A stretch of 64,000 nucleotides of DNA, taken from assembly GCA_030063045.1 (NCBI GenBank), contig JAQSEB010000028.1:62001-126000 (forward strand). The letters run 5' to 3'. This stretch comes from Pratylenchus scribneri (Eukaryota > Nematoda > Chromadorea > Rhabditida > Pratylenchidae). How positions within the stretch are numbered: the first letter of the stretch is position 1; each line of letters starts with the position of its first letter. Below are positions 11,801 to 21,839 of this stretch, piece by piece. The notes below the pieces were generated by a model. The model worked only from the letters and a program-made list of their open reading frames with translations. It searched no databases and was not told the DNA's origin. The position numbers were made by a program, and so were the translations under genes.

Positions 11801-12829
11801 TGTAATTTAATTTATTTTTATTAATAATTTTAATTAAATTTTTAATTTATCTATTAAATTTTAATTTATTTAGCCAGAAAGATTGGTGGATGGGCAACGC
11901 TATGATGTTCGATCGGATGTTTGGTCTCTTGGTATTACATTGGTAATTTTTTTAAAAATATAAAAATTTAATTAAAAATTAAATTATGTAATTCGAAAAA
12001 TTATTTAAAATAAAAAAATAAAACGGAAAAATGTGATTTAAGGTAGAAATTTGCATTGGCCATTTCCCCTACAATTGGACATCTGTGTTTGATCAGTTGC
12101 ACGCAGTGGTCCATGGTGATCCGCCATTTTTGACCAAAACTGCGGAACATTCCTTGGAATTGGTCGATTTTGTCAATCAATGGTGGGAATTGAGGGAATT
12201 TTATTAATTATTTTTTATCTGATTAGAAAAAATAAAAATTATGTTTAAGAAATAATTAATTTAACCAGAAAACACTAAAATGTTTTTATCAATTATCAAA
12301 TGGAATTTTAAATCTACCTTAAATTCTTAATTATGAGTCATGGGCTTTTAAATTTCAGAGACCCTCCAAGGGCCTTCATTAGAAAGGAAGATTCTAATAG
12401 AGAATTTGCGGTATTTCATGTTTAAAAATTGTCATTCCCGATAAAAAGAGACGAGCCTTAAATTAACCCTAAAAATTTTAAATACAATTAAATTAATTTA
12501 AATTGTTCTACAACTTTTCGAGCCATTTTTGCACATTCTATCAAATCTATTAAATTATTAATTTTCTTTAGTTTAATCAAGGACATGGAATTGCGGCCAA
12601 AATTCAAACAATTAATGGTAAATTGGATTTTAAATAATTTCAAAATTATTAAATAAATAATATTAAAATTAATTAATTTTTTTTGAAGGAACATGCATTT
12701 TTTCGTCGATTCAATGAATGCGAAAATTTGCAGAACAAAAGAGCCGAATTTGGTCAATTTGTTGCCAACAATTTGAATATGGTGCAAAAACAAGCGAAAG
12801 AAAAACGGGAAGAAGAAGAAAATATTTAA
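8864..12829 (+). CDS. mkk-4: MAP kinase kinase, MKK4/SEK1 type
   Basis: Eleven exons (8864-8928, 8980-9030, 9555-9669, 10508-10630, 11317-11433, 11503-11554, 11674-11801, 11874-11942, 12043-12182, 12572-12617, 12689-12829) join in phase to 348 aa. Residues 4-12, GRRSLRLDL, fit a MAPK-docking D-site (basic pair then alternating leucines), as at the MKK4 N terminus. YPFTADDL precedes the kinase domain. G54-x-G56-x-x-G59 is the glycine loop, K77 the ATP lysine, D175 the HRD aspartate, D193 the DFG aspartate, and S203 and T207 the activating sites (DSMAKT). [24 protein letters not shown] and SVFDQL...GDPP match MKK4 better than MKK3/6 or MKK7. Known family role: phosphorylates JNK or p38 in stress signalling. 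The loop after T207 ([12 protein letters not shown]) departs from the usual DAGCxPYMAPE. Confidence 0.92.
9195..9500. mobile_element. MITE family A copy (MKK4 intron 2)
   Basis: The arms carry CTTATACCATTCAATAGAGC on the left and CTATCGAATGGTATAAG on the right, with GATCCTAGTCCTTATA-like and TTTAGGATCAAG-like outer parts. This is a diverged family A copy that makes up the second half of intron 2. Confidence 0.65.
9880..10195. mobile_element. MITE family B copy (MKK4 intron 3)
   Basis: It contains ATTTAGCGAGTTATAACC and the opposed GGTTTTTGTCCATAACTCC, plus the terminal pair around AAAATTTTGTTGACATAAAT and TTTATGGCCAACAAAATG. These are the family B features seen at 42730-43060 and 23290-23640. 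It is diverged. Confidence 0.65.
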
Positions 12830-12919
12830 AAATACATAATAATATCATATTAGAATTAGAATAACAAAATATTCAACAACGAATGCATTTAAAAATTTGT
12901 GCTTTTAATTTTAATTGAA

Positions 12920-12925
12920 AATAAA
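12920..12925 (+). terminator. Poly(A) signal of MKK4 gene
   Basis: AATAAA lies about 90 bases after the MKK4 stop codon. Assigned by position only. Confidence 0.45.
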
Positions 12926-13363
12926 TCCCAGCATTAGGAGTCCTCAGATTAATGAAGGAAAAATTTTATTCAAGGCAATTTATTATTATTATTGTGGAGA
13001 TCCCAAATTAATATTTTTTTAAATTAAAAATTATTTCAATTCTTTCGGCTTAATTAAATAATATATATCAAATGGCAATTAAATTATTATGTAATTGAAT
13101 ATTTATTATTTATATACTTTTTATTGGAATAAGACTGATTGAATTTGGAAAAAATGAATTGACAGTGACGGAAATTACAGACGCTGAAAACTGCAAATTT
13201 TATTAAATTAGTTTTGGAAAAAAAATATAAAGCTGCAAAAAATTGTTTGTCTAAATATTAAATGAATTTGTCTACATTTGATAATAAAATTATTTTTTTG
13301 AAATTCGACAACAAATAAAGGTTATTGCTTTCATTTTTTAATTTACTCTATCAATTAATTGAA

Positions 13364-13533
13364 ATGAATGCAAATTATCAAATCGCTCATTGGTGAAATG
13401 CACACATTGTGCCCCCTCTTGGTTTTGGCCTGAATGCCGCATTCATTTGGTTGATTTTGAGGAAAACTCCCAAAGAAATGTTCACCCATAGTCGAATTCT
13501 CCTTCAAATATACACATTAGATAATTTTTTCTA
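13364..13533 (+). pseudogene. Receptor exon-1 fragment
   Basis: The stretch reads MNANYQIAHW, then an in-frame TGA where the other copies have a second tryptophan, then NAH...LNAAFIWLILRKTPKEMF, the exon-1 protein of the receptors at 2104 (minus) and 14509 (plus). Homology fades after the DILFL position. No further receptor exons follow before the family A element, so this is an exon-1-only duplicate. Confidence 0.85.
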
Positions 13534-13639
13534 ATAGGAATTACGTTGCGTTCTAATTCAAATTTTCATTTTCTTAAAAAAATCTACAAAAAATAAATTG
13601 CAAATAAGATTCGATTAATTTCGTCCGGGGACATCTCCA

Positions 13640-14012
13640 CAATATGCAAAGGGCGGTACAAATATGGGCACCTCCACAATGGTACAAATATGGGCACCTC
13701 CACAATGGTACAAATATAGACGTTTTCGATTATAATAAATCAGAAACCGGTTTTATAACTCACAAACCTTATACCATTTTGTAGATCGCATCGATTGGTA
13801 TATAATTTGCTATGGTTTGGACAAAATTAAATGATATTTAACCATTTTTCAAGTTTTTGGTTTTAAACTCTTTTATTTTGATTAAACCAAAACAAATTAT
13901 ATACCAATCAATGCGTCTGGATGCGATAGTATAAGGTTTGTGGGTTATAAAACCGATTTCTGATTTATTATAATCGAAAACGCCTATATTTGTACCATTG
14001 TGGAGATGACAT
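13640..14012. mobile_element. MITE family A copy with amplified tip
   Basis: Long arms pair ATAATAAATCAGAAACCGG with CCGATTTCTGATTTATTAT, and ACAAATATAGACGTTTTCG with CGAAAACGCCTATATTTGT. At the left end the tip unit GTACAAATATGGGCACCTCC recurs at least twice in tandem before the arm proper. This is the longest and clearest family A copy in the window. Confidence 0.85.
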
Positions 14013-15159
14013 AGCACCGATTAATTTGTTTCAATCAATTCGTTTGGCTCTTTCTTATTAAAGTGCGTCGAAGTTCAAATCGTAATTAAATTACACAAAG
14101 TCATTATCCATTTTATTGGGAGCAGATGGAAAATGCCGCCAATTGCGAATTGGCAACTATGACAAATAGGGGGGTGAATAAAAAGTGCAAATGTAATTTA
14201 TTGACGGCACAAATGAGTACGTAAAAAGTTTTTTTAAATAATGATTATCTCCATAAACCAGGATTGCGCCTAATTGCCGTTCTCTCTCCGCATTTTTACC
14301 GCATTTTTTACTGACGTCATTTTGATAAAAAATTTTCACCGTGCAGCATTTTAGGCTAATGTATTTTTCGCATCGCAGCCATTTTTGGCAATACTTAAAA
14401 ATTTAAGAAAGTGAAAAGAATGCTAAAATATTCAGAATAAATATTCTTGAATTTTTAAGAAATATATCTTTTTTTCATTTCAATTTGCTTATTTATCTAA
14501 TATTAAAAATGAATGCAAATTATCAATTGGTGCATTGGTGGAATGCTCATATTTTGCCCCCACTTGGTTATGGCCTGAATGCCGCATTCATTTGGCTAAT
14601 TCTGAGGAAAACTCCCAAAGAAATGTTCAACCATAGTCGAATTCTTCTTCAAACATGTACATTGGATATTCTATTTCTTATTGTTTTGACCATTGGCCTA
14701 CCGGTTCTCCTAACAAATTATATAAATAAATAATAATAATAAATTTTAGTTTTATCTAATTTTTGATGATAATACAGTTATTGTTTATGAGGGATATTTT
14801 GCACGATTTTTGGAAAAATTGCTTACATTAATTCATCCATTTTCTCATTGCATAATTTATGCATTCTTTATTTATTTCCAAATATTCAGCATAATTGTCC
14901 AATTTTTGTATAGATAGATCATTTTAATAAAGTAAGTTTTATTAATTTATTCTATAGTATTTATAGCGGAATCCTGAAGGGTTGAAAAAATAGGTTATAA
15001 AACAAATTATTTCAAAATAAAAAAAAATACATTTTGACGAATATTTTCTAGAAAATATAAAATATTGCGCACTTTTTTAAGTGAATCAAATAAATTCATT
15101 TCTTTTTAATTTTAATCCATCATGGATGAAAAAAGATTAAATATGATAACCCAACAAAA

Positions 15160-15475
15160 TGACTATGAACAGCTTTTGATTTCTAATAAATCAGAATCCG
15201 GTTTTAATCCCTAAAAATCTTATATCTATTTGTAGATCTAATCGAGACACATTAAATTGTATCTAAAATGTTAGTTTTTGTTCCCAAAATAAAGAGTTTA
15301 AAACCAAAAATCGGATATATGGTTTAAGCGGCTTAACTTGCTTAATTTCTATTTAAATTTAGAATTTAAAATATCAAAAGACGCGACTCGATGAGATCTA
15401 TAAATTCGTATAAGGTTTGTAGGGTCTAAAACCGGTTTCTGATTTATTAGAAGTCAAAAAATGTTTAGGCATAGG
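15160..15475. mobile_element. MITE family A copy (receptor pseudogene intron 2)
   Basis: The left arm TTTTGATTTCTAATAAATCA pairs with the right TGATTTATTAGAAGTCAAAA, and the inner right arm is ATAAGGTTTGTAGGGTCTAA. It closely resembles the copy at 4555-4905. Confidence 0.85.
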
Positions 15476-15518
15476 CATTTTGTAACATTTTATGGGGATA
15501 GGCATTTTGTAGGACAGC

Positions 15519-16138
15519 GAATATATTGGTGCCAGAGGCAAAAATGCTCGAGGAACTTTTCGCTTAAGGGCCGCAACTCGAGTGGCAAATGTTTAAAGGT
15601 AAAAATTTTTATCTTTTAAGTCAAACCCATTTGTCAAAATTACATATTATTTGAATCTGAATCTCCTCTATTTGATGGCATAATTGGAAATAACAAAACT
15701 AGCTATTAATAATGATATGGGGTTGGAAATCAAAAGTCAGGGTTTTCGTTGATCTCGCGCTCAAAATCCAGAAAAATTATAATTTCAAAAAATTTCGTTA
15801 AGGAATAATTAAACCTAGGATTCATATCTATTTAGTTAATAAAAAATGGATTTTCCAGTTTGACTCAAACCCGGACTAAATAGGAAAGAGTTTCAAAAGT
15901 CGTTTCAGAACAATTTGGTTGAAAATGTCACCTCCGATAAATGTATCTCTAATTGCCAGAATTTGAAATCTCTGAATTTTCCTTTTATGATATTTTGTAA
16001 ATTAGAGTCTAGTCTAAAACTTAAAAATATTTTGAATTTCAAAAAAAATCTCTCCTTCTAGAACGGAGTACAGTTTCCCGTGAGGAGATGCGGCCCTTAA
16101 GCGAAAAGTTCCTCGAGCATTTTTGCCTCTGGCACCAA
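15519..16138. mobile_element. Palindromic element family E, about 620 bp
   Basis: Terminal inverted repeats of roughly 50 bp bound the element: the left begins TTGGTGCCAGAGGCAAAAAT and includes CTTTTCGCTTAAGGGCCGC, and the right carries GCGGCCCTTAAGCGAAAAG and ends GCATTTTTGCCTCTGGCACC. The interior (about 500 bp) is not strongly palindromic and has no open frame that I can support. It sits in the expanded intron of the receptor pseudogene, next to a family A copy. No clear target duplication is visible. Confidence 0.8.
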
Positions 16139-17038
16139 GCCAATGGTGGATAGTAAGGAAGTTAATATTTTTCTTTATTCCCTAAACTCTTGCGCACATT
16201 GAGGCTATATTGCCATCTTTATATCTTAATTAGTAAAAATGCTACGATAAAAAATATGTGGCTCCAGACTTTTGGGACACCCTGTAAATATAATATATAT
16301 AAAAAATAATTTAAGAAATTATCAACTGAATTTGCGGCGTTATATTCTTTTATTATTGCTTCCATTCTTCATTGTTTCAACGATTGTTGCATTATTTTAT
16401 GGAGGATCTTCTAATGTAAAATTCAATTCAATTCCACTAACGGTGAATGGCAGCAATTATCCAGCCTATATTATTATCCAATTCGAATCAATGGTTAATT
16501 TTTTTGCATTGTCAATTTCAAAATAATAATTTTCATTTATTCTCATCAGGATGGAATTATTATTATTTACCCATATATTGTCGTTTTTTATACAGTGCTA
16601 TTTGTATGTAGCATTATTTTTTGTGCCGTTCAAATGATTCGATTCGTCAATTCACATGCCAAATTTAATGAAAGAATCAAAAAGCTGAACAAACAACTCA
16701 CTTTAACGCTTATTTTAATTGTCAGTTGAGTTATAAAAGAGATTTTAGGGATAAGAAAAAAAATTTCAATAATTAAATAATTTAATTTTTAGGCAATATT
16801 CCCTTCTATACAATTGGCATTAGAATGCATCGCTGCGCTCTCTTTTGCAATCAATTCTGATATTCTTAATTTAATGCAAATTTGCCAAAGCTGGGCGCCA
16901 ATTTTGAATCCGTGTATTGGAATTATCACCAATAAACCATATCGAGAGACAATTTTTCAATTTATAAAGAAATCAAAAGGAATATGTACCCCAAAGGCAA
17001 TTCAAGTTGCACCTGCACCTGTAGTAGTAATAAATTAA

Positions 17039-17576
17039 AATGAATTATTTTTTAAATGTTTTATTTTTAATATTATTAAATAAAAACTCGAAATTAAAAA
17101 TTGTCATTTTTATGTAATTCAGGGTCATCAAATTCAACTATTTTGTCATGGAATTTTAAATATCCTAAATATTTGTTCCTATTTATTTTGTAAACATAAT
17201 GAGGAAATAATTAATTTAGGACGGAAAATTTTAACCGGAAAGAATAAATTGTTTTATTTGTGTTAAGTTGATTGGAAAATGAGAAGTTAATTAAATTTTA
17301 AAATTTCAAATATCCAAATAAAATAATTACCCAAAGGAAAATTTAGCTGATGGCAAAATTATTCATCATAAAATAGCCTCCAAGCTTATAGATAGCAATT
17401 ATAACATCAAAATTAATAATAAAATGAAGAAAGAATATATTGAAATAGAATGGCCAGAAATAAATTTATTTATTTATTTATTTCGATTCATTCAATATGT
17501 ATTCATTTATTTATATTGATCATTTAAATGTTGTTTTATTGTTATCCTCTTTTTGTCCTTTCCAAACATCTTTTCT
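17039..17576. other. Convergent spacer with a solitary satellite relic
   Basis: This spacer lies between the 3' ends of the receptor pseudogene and the secreted-protein gene. No gene is seen. At 17222-17250 the string TTTTAACCGGAAAGAATAAA matches the 41-bp satellite unit found at 20884-21482. On the minus strand an AATAAA near 17540 could serve the secreted-protein gene. Confidence 0.6.
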
Positions 17577-20500
17577 TCACAATCGCAAAAATAAATGGAA
17601 ATGCTCCAAATTCAAGGTAGGTTCAAAAAAGGACGGCCAACCCCAATATTCAATTGTTTGGATTGGAAGCAAATCGGGAAGATGAACAAAATCATATGCA
17701 ATCCCAAAATCAATTGGGCAATTTTCCTCTTTTCTTGTCAAAATTGAGTTACGAAGAAAGACAAAATTCATGAACACGGATGGATCCCCAATGGCACCTC
17801 CAGTTTTGTCGTTTATTTGATTGATGACATCCGGCAAACTGTCCGTTTTCCAATTTGCTCTGAAATAATTGAAGAATTTTATAAACATATTTAAACAGTG
17901 AAACAAACTCAATAATTGAAGTGATGTTTGATTGGAATTTGTTGAACCAATCTTTTGCCCGTTGTGCTCGATCAATGTCCATTTTTGGATAGCGAGTGAT
18001 AATCAAATGTGTGCCCTTGAATATGGCCTTCACACACGCATATGAAGGAGCACATGGGGCCCAGAAATATTCCTGCGTGTCCCAATCGGGTGTAATGAGA
18101 ACGGTGTGAATGTACCTGAATAAAAAATGATTGATGAGATTTTTAATTTTATGTTTATAATTTCATATTTTTTGATAATTAAAGAATATTTTTTACAGAC
18201 AAAAATATTTTTGCCGAAAAATTTTTGCCTTCTAATAAATCAAAAAATGGTTTTAAACCTCTCAATTTGTAGATCTCATCGAGAAGCATCGAATGGTATA
18301 TAAAATATCAGTTTATGGCTTAAAATTAAAGGGTATTAAAAACTGTTTAAACCCTATTTCGCTATTTCCAGTTATTGGTTTTAAACTCTTAAATTTTGGC
18401 CAAACCATGACAAATTGATATAAGGTTTGTAGAGTTTAAAACCTGATTTATTAGAAGTCAATTCTTTTGTCTATATAATAGTAACCATAATTAAATGATA
18501 ATAATTTATATTTTTTTAATTAATTAATTGATAATATAATAATATAGTCGAAAAAAAAGAATAAATTACATTGTTGGGCCTCTGGCATTCGCTGCATACC
18601 AAGCTTTCTCTGCTGTTTCATTATAGCGATACTGGGGAAAATTTATTAAATAATTTAATAATTTGTAAATTTACTTTGTCAATTTTTTCCACATCTGTTG
18701 GATAAGTTGCTAATGCTTTTTCAAGAATCACTTCGGGCCAAGCAAGTTCCTTAAGAAATAAATCTTATTAAAAAATATATTAATATTACCAATTTTTGTG
18801 TCACCCAAACATCGATTTTTTCTGACATTTCCACCACAATCTGATTTGCTTGATCCAAAATTTCTTGCGTTTTTTCTGCATCTCCATTTGTGCTTAAATT
18901 TGCGCAGACCGAGGCAATCAATTCCTGAATTTTTTGGGTTTTTTAAAAAAATTTATTTGGTATCGAGATTTTGTACTTTTTAATGGAAATTTTCTTTTGG
19001 CCCTCTAGTGTAGTTTGAGGAATTAAATTTTTCATTTTTTAAATCAAAAAAATATGCCATATATCCCTTATATAATTAAAATAAAATGTTTATCCAAATA
19101 TAAAATATTGCAATTTTTACCCATTTGCTGGCATTTTTCCGCAAACAATTTTGCCTCTCATCATAGGTACCAAAATTATATTTTTTTTTTGTTAAGTAAA
19201 TAGGCAATAGGTTATTTTAGTTTTTAGATAGGAAAATAGAACTAATCTTTATTTATTCCACTGATATTTTTCCAAAACATACAAGTTGCACATAGTCCCG
19301 ACGAGCAAAGTCCACAAAATTGAAGAGCGCATCCCGTCGATAGTGAAGTCCTTCAATTACGTTTTTCAGAAAACATCTGTAAATTAAAGATACATGTAAC
19401 ATATAAAAAAATTAACTCACTGATCTTCATGTGGTGGATCCTCCTCATAGAATCGAACACGTGCAAATTTTGTTGCCTCCTTCAATTTAAGATTCAGCTC
19501 TTCATAATTGCCAAATGTTGTGTTGGGATGTGGCAACAATGCTTTTAAATTTGAATATTATTTAAAACAAAAGCAAATCAGACCAGAACGCATTTTTCCA
19601 ATCCGCTTCTTGGCTTTTCGAATGCTTTCGGTTGTCAAATTGATGATAATATCTGGAAAAAAAATAATCATAAATTTTTAGATATTTATCGGCTGTCAGG
19701 GTCTAAATTTTGAAATTAAGGGTCCGGGATAATTCGGTTTAGGGTATGGTTACCTATGATGATAATCTATCCCCGGGTGACCCTAACCATATATCAGCGG
19801 ATGACCTATAATTCAACTACACTTTTCCCCATTTAACTCCTCAAAAGATTGTCATTTGGGATTTGGGCATAAAAAAATATTTATAGCCCTAATATCTTTT
19901 TTTAATAATTTAAGGTAATTAGAATCTCATTCTACAACATCTCAATCTCAACCAAAAAATATTATAATCAATTACAGACCAAATTTAAGAGCATCATAGT
20001 TATGGCGCCAGCTGTAATGGTCATTTTCAATTCGGGCTTCAATTTCGTAAAAGAAGTTAACAAGAAGTGCATAGATTTGAGCCTCTTCCTTCTGTGGCAA
20101 AGGGCACCAATCATTTAGCCGCCTGTTCATCCACTTTTTGAGGGAAAATTTTGAAATATTACAATTAAAATAATATTATTTGCAATTACAACAAATGTTA
20201 ATTTATTCAATTAATTTTTAAAATTTTAATTTTTATACTTTTTCCAATTGAATAAAATCCGAACAATTTTCAAAATAAATTTGTTCTCTTCCCTGAAACT
20301 CACAAGCAATGTGCTTATTGGTGAACCATAATGGTCATTGCAAGCGGAGATGAAATCATCCTTCCATCTTTTTCGGGTAGCAAAATCCGGACTGATTACA
20401 TTCAGGAATGAACGTTTGAGGATGTCTATATTCCAGTTGACAACCTGAAAAAATTTATAGGAAAAATTTTTGTATATTAAATTCATACATTTCCATAGTC

Positions 20501-21839
20501 ACGGATGGTTTGGCCATAGTTAAATGAAGTGCGCAACTGCTCAATTGCTTGAAAAGTTAGAGAAAATTGCTGATCAATTCTGCGGTGCAACAGAGCAATT
20601 GCCTTGTATTCGATGCTTTCCGGCTTAAATATTAAATAATTATTTTAAAAAACTTTATTTATTTTGGCTTCGTTCTGATTCACAATCAGTGATTTAATAA
20701 AAATTGAATAATTATTTGAATAGGGTAAAATCCAAACTATTCCAATTTTAGGCGATTATTTCTTCTTGATTTTGATTAAAATAATAATTAAATTTTCAAG
20801 AAGAATAATTATATTCAGTAGCTGAACAACAATTAGGGACACGTTGGATCAGTGCTATGTTAGTCCCGTATACTGTTCCAGCTCCGTTCCGCCTGTTTTC
20901 CGGAAAGTTGTAACCAGAAAGAATTAATTCCGCCTTTTTTCCGGAAAGTTTTAACCGGAAAGAATAAATTCCGCCTGTTTTCCGGAAAGTTTTAACCGGA
21001 AAGAATAAATTTCGCCTTTTTTCCGGAAAGTTTTAACCGGAAAGAATTAATTCCGCTTTTTTTCCGGAAAGTTTTAACCGGAAAGAATAAATTCCGCCTT
21101 TTTTCCGGAAAGTTGTAACCGGAAAGAATTAATTCCGCCTGTTTTCCGGAAAGTTTTAACCGGAAAGAATAAATTTCGCCTTTTTTCCGGAAAGTTTTAA
21201 CCGGAAAGAATAAATTTCGCCTTTTTTCCGGAAAGTTTTAACCGGAAAGAATTAATTCCGCTTTTTTTCCGGAAAGTTTTAACCGGAAAGAATAAATTCC
21301 GCCTTTTTTCCGGAAAGTTGTAACCGGAAAGAATTAATTCCGCCTGTTTTCCGGAAAGTTTTAACCGGAAAGAATAAATTTCGCCTTTTTTCCGGAAAGT
21401 TTTAACCGGAAAGAATAAATTCCGCCTGTTTTCCGGAAAGTTTTAACCTGAAAGAATTAATTCCGCCTTTTTTCCGGAAAGTACATTTATCAATTTTTTT
21501 CTGTAACTACCAAATATAGTACAATAAAATAACAAGGTAGTTACCGGGAATGCAGTTTCGGCAGCAGCGGCAATCAAATTTCCCATCGGTCCTGCCAATT
21601 TGATAAATTGGGCACTTTTCTTTGAAATCATGCCAAGAGTTTCCATCACATCCGCACTAGGACCCATCATTGCTGATGATTCGGTGGTCCATCGTCGAGC
21701 ATCTTGTAATACTGAATAAAAATTGAGAATAATATTAATAATTTGCAAAGACCAATTTTAACGAACCATCTTGGACACTATTGTTTGGAAGAAGTGCAAA
21801 TATTGATAGCAAAATATAAATAAGCAAATGCAATTTCAT
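17577..21839 (-). CDS. Secreted 568-aa protein, family not recognised
   Basis: Thirteen minus-strand exons: 21767-21839, 21545-21702, 20489-20623, 20304-20444, 19980-20133, 19584-19652, 19421-19541, 19283-19376, 18790-18924, 18675-18749, 18570-18631, 17909-18115 and 17577-17859. They keep phase for 569 codons. The first residues (MKLHLLIYILLSIFALLP) form a clear signal peptide. An Ala/Met-rich segment (KLAGPMGNLIAAAAETAFP) follows, then a mostly helical, charged body with landmarks YKAIALLHRRIDQQF, FNYGQTIRDYGN, LNDWCPLPQKEEAQI, TTESIRKAKKRIGKM, FYEEDPPHEDQC, RRDALFNFVDFARRDY, and a C-terminal part with FWAPCAPSYACVKAIFKGTH and QTIEYWGWPSFFEP. I recognise no domain and assign no function; secretion or lumenal location is inferred from the leader. 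Intron 2 holds a satellite and intron 11 a family A element. Splice support and the signal peptide make a real gene likely. Confidence 0.82.
18209..18475. mobile_element. MITE family A copy (intron 11 of secreted gene)
   Basis: TTGCCTTCTAATAAATCAAA on the left pairs with TGATTTATTAGAAGTCAA on the right, and AATTTGTAGATCTCATCGAG lies in the left arm. The centre GGTTTTAAACTCTTAAATTT is shared with the copy at 13640. Confidence 0.8.
20884..21482. repeat. 41-bp satellite array with higher-order order
   Basis: About 14.5 units of 41 bp, each containing TTCCGGAAAGTTTTAACCGG and ending AAAGAATAAATT or AAAGAATTAATT. Variants (CCGCCTG, TCGCC, CCGCT starts; TTTT or TTGT in the middle) recur in a fixed order every four to five units, so the array grew by duplicating multi-unit blocks. 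It lies in intron 2 of the secreted-protein gene, close to exon 2. Each unit has an inverted CCGGAAAG / complementary pair (TTTCCGGAAA), which allows hairpins. Confidence 0.95.

Larger units (their letters stand above)
14509..17038 (+). pseudogene. Serpentine receptor copy with one in-frame stop
   Basis: Exons 14509-14703, 14750-14931, 16316-16493, 16550-16720 and 16793-17038 correspond one-to-one to the intact minus-strand gene and keep phase (324 codons). The protein matches throughout: MNANYQLVHWWNAHILPPLG, HCIIYAFFIYFQIFSII, KKLNKQLTLTLILI, LNPCIGIITNKPYRE. The single lesion is TAG at 14915-14917 (codon 121), where the intact copy has TAT (Tyr) in FLYRY. The next intron is expanded to about 1.4 kb by two palindromic elements, and its acceptor is a weak TTTAAG. 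I infer a recent pseudogene; a sequencing error or polymorphic null allele would look the same. Confidence 0.8.
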
